64,000 nt of DNA from the NCBI GenBank assembly GCA_902794095.1, contig CADBFZ010000006.1, forward strand, positions 1 through 64,000. Reading direction: 5' to 3'. How positions within the stretch are numbered: the stretch's first letter is position 1; each line of letters starts with the position of its first letter. Under the pieces are notes generated by a model. That model worked only from the letters and a program-made list of their open reading frames with translations. It had not been told where the DNA came from and ran no database searches. Made by a program: the position numbers and the translations under genes. This DNA comes from an uncultured Lachnospiraceae bacterium. Its GTDB lineage: Bacteria > Bacillota > Clostridia > Lachnospirales > Lachnospiraceae. Positions 63,217-64,000 of this stretch are shown piece after piece.

Positions 63217-64000
63217 ATGAAAGAAACAACTCAGACTCTTGAAGAATTTCAGTCTAATTATGACATCGGTAAGTTAACCGATCCCGATTCCCTTCTTTTT
63301 ATAGATATTGAAACTACAGGATTTACTGCGCGTACGTCTTACCTGTATCTGATAGGCTGTGCATACAGATCCGATAATAAATGGTGTACCAAGCAGTGGT
63401 TTGCAGAGAAATACGAGGAGGAAAAAGATATCATCGAAACCTTCTTCGAATTTGCTACCGAGGGCGGATATGATACATTCATCCACTTCAACGGAAACCA
63501 GTTTGATCTCCCCTATCTGACCCAGAAGATCACTGCACTTGAGCTTAACCTTTCAATCGATAACTTCAAAGGAATCGATCTTTATAAGAGAATCAGCCCC
63601 CTAAAACACCTTCTCGGACTTACATCTCTTAAACAGAAATCCATAGAGAAGTTCTTAGGCATAGACAGGGCCGATGTCTTTTCCGGAGGGGACCTGATAG
63701 GAATCTATCACGACTATGTTAATAATCCTTCGGACTTTGCATGTAATTCTCTTCTCCTCCACAATGAGGATGATCTGAAGGGAATGATCAGAATACTTCC
63801 CATGCTTTCATATTGCGATATGGCGGCAGGAAAGCTCAGAGTAAGCAAGGTTCACGCAGATACATATACGGATTACAACGGACAGACTCAGAGCGAGATC
63901 ATAATGAGCGTAAAGCTGGAGTCTCCTCTTCCCAAAGCTATCGCATCATTTGCACACGGATGCTACATCAAAGCTGACGGTGAAGAAGCTCAGATCAAGG
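63217..64000 (+). CDS. YprB-like ribonuclease H-fold exonuclease domain protein (3' end beyond window)
   Basis: The open frame runs from an ATG with AGAGG upstream to the window end (261 residues visible). The DEDD-type exonuclease motifs are LFIDIETTGF near residue 29, HFNGNQFDLPYL near 90, and LLLHNEDDLKGM near 185. This is the pattern of the YprB/RNase H-like family in Firmicutes, usually about 400 residues with C-terminal helical repeats. The exact substrate is not established. The C-terminus is not seen. Confidence 0.85.
   Translation, partial: MKETTQTLEEFQSNYDIGKLTDPDSLLFIDIETTGFTARTSYLYLIGCAYRSDNKWCTKQWFAEKYEEEKDIIETFFEFATEGGYDTFIHFNGNQFDLPYLTQKITALELNLSIDNFKGIDLYKRISPLKHLLGLTSLKQKSIEKFLGIDRADVFSGGDLIGIYHDYVNNPSDFACNSLLLHNEDDLKGMIRILPMLSYCDMAAGKLRVSKVHADTYTDYNGQTQSEIIMSVKLESPLPKAIASFAHGCYIKADGEEAQIK

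Overview
The window reads as chromosomal DNA of an anaerobic Gram-positive Clostridia member, most likely Lachnospiraceae (Butyrivibrio/Lachnospira-like). The support is a complete Rnf complex, an ATP-type PEP carboxykinase, BspA-type leucine-rich-repeat surface proteins next to a class B sortase, several YfhO-family membrane proteins, purine-rich ribosome binding sites and moderate GC. The species call is inference. No rRNA, tRNA, CRISPR array, prophage or insertion sequence was seen. No gene-free stretch exceeds 300 bases.

Left part (1-15.6 kb, minus strand): the type IV pilus genes pilB (13882-15585) and pilC (1-650, cut by the window edge) are separated by a 13 kb AT-rich glycan cassette. 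The cassette holds a YfhO protein, WecB (UDP-GlcNAc 2-epimerase), a polyprenyl-phosphate-sugar-type GT2 enzyme, two duplicated GT-C membrane glycosyltransferase-like proteins and a double-length YfhO fusion. Promoters can be read in front of pilB, wecB, the second GT-C gene and pilC, and a terminator follows pilB. The set fits a lipid-linked-sugar glycosylation pathway for pilin, teichoic acid or another envelope polymer.

15.8-20.4 kb (plus strand): a three-gene operon encodes a protein with eight tandem SHOCT-like repeats, a zinc-ribbon Ser/Thr kinase with a C-terminal DUF6273-like domain, and a PPP-family phosphatase. It ends at a clear terminator.

20.4-34.5 kb (minus): leuS, sortase B, two LRR surface proteins and another YfhO protein are packed as one apparent operon. 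34.6-36.7 kb holds a monocistronic EF-G paralogue.

36.8-48.9 kb (minus): an AT-rich GT39-like gene, tyrA, vanZ-like, PilZ, queA, M18 aminopeptidase, pheT, pheS and yihY form a tight run. Upstream of yihY is a roughly 180-nt rod-like structured RNA with a consensus promoter, a candidate 6S RNA. A second GT39-like gene with a TTG start follows.

48.9-54.0 kb: pckA, then an M24B aminopeptidase P overlapping thrC. Divergent from thrC is an AP2/HNH-like gene that appears to be transcribed as leaderless mRNA. 54.85-54.93 kb holds a long palindromic repeat of which a partial copy lies at 20.42 kb.

54.9-61.3 kb (minus): rnfCDGEAB followed by a GH25-like membrane protein that appears to lack its catalytic acids. 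61.5-64 kb (plus): two tandem paralogous secreted proteins of unknown function with near-identical C-termini, then the start of a YprB-like RNase H-fold protein cut by the window end.
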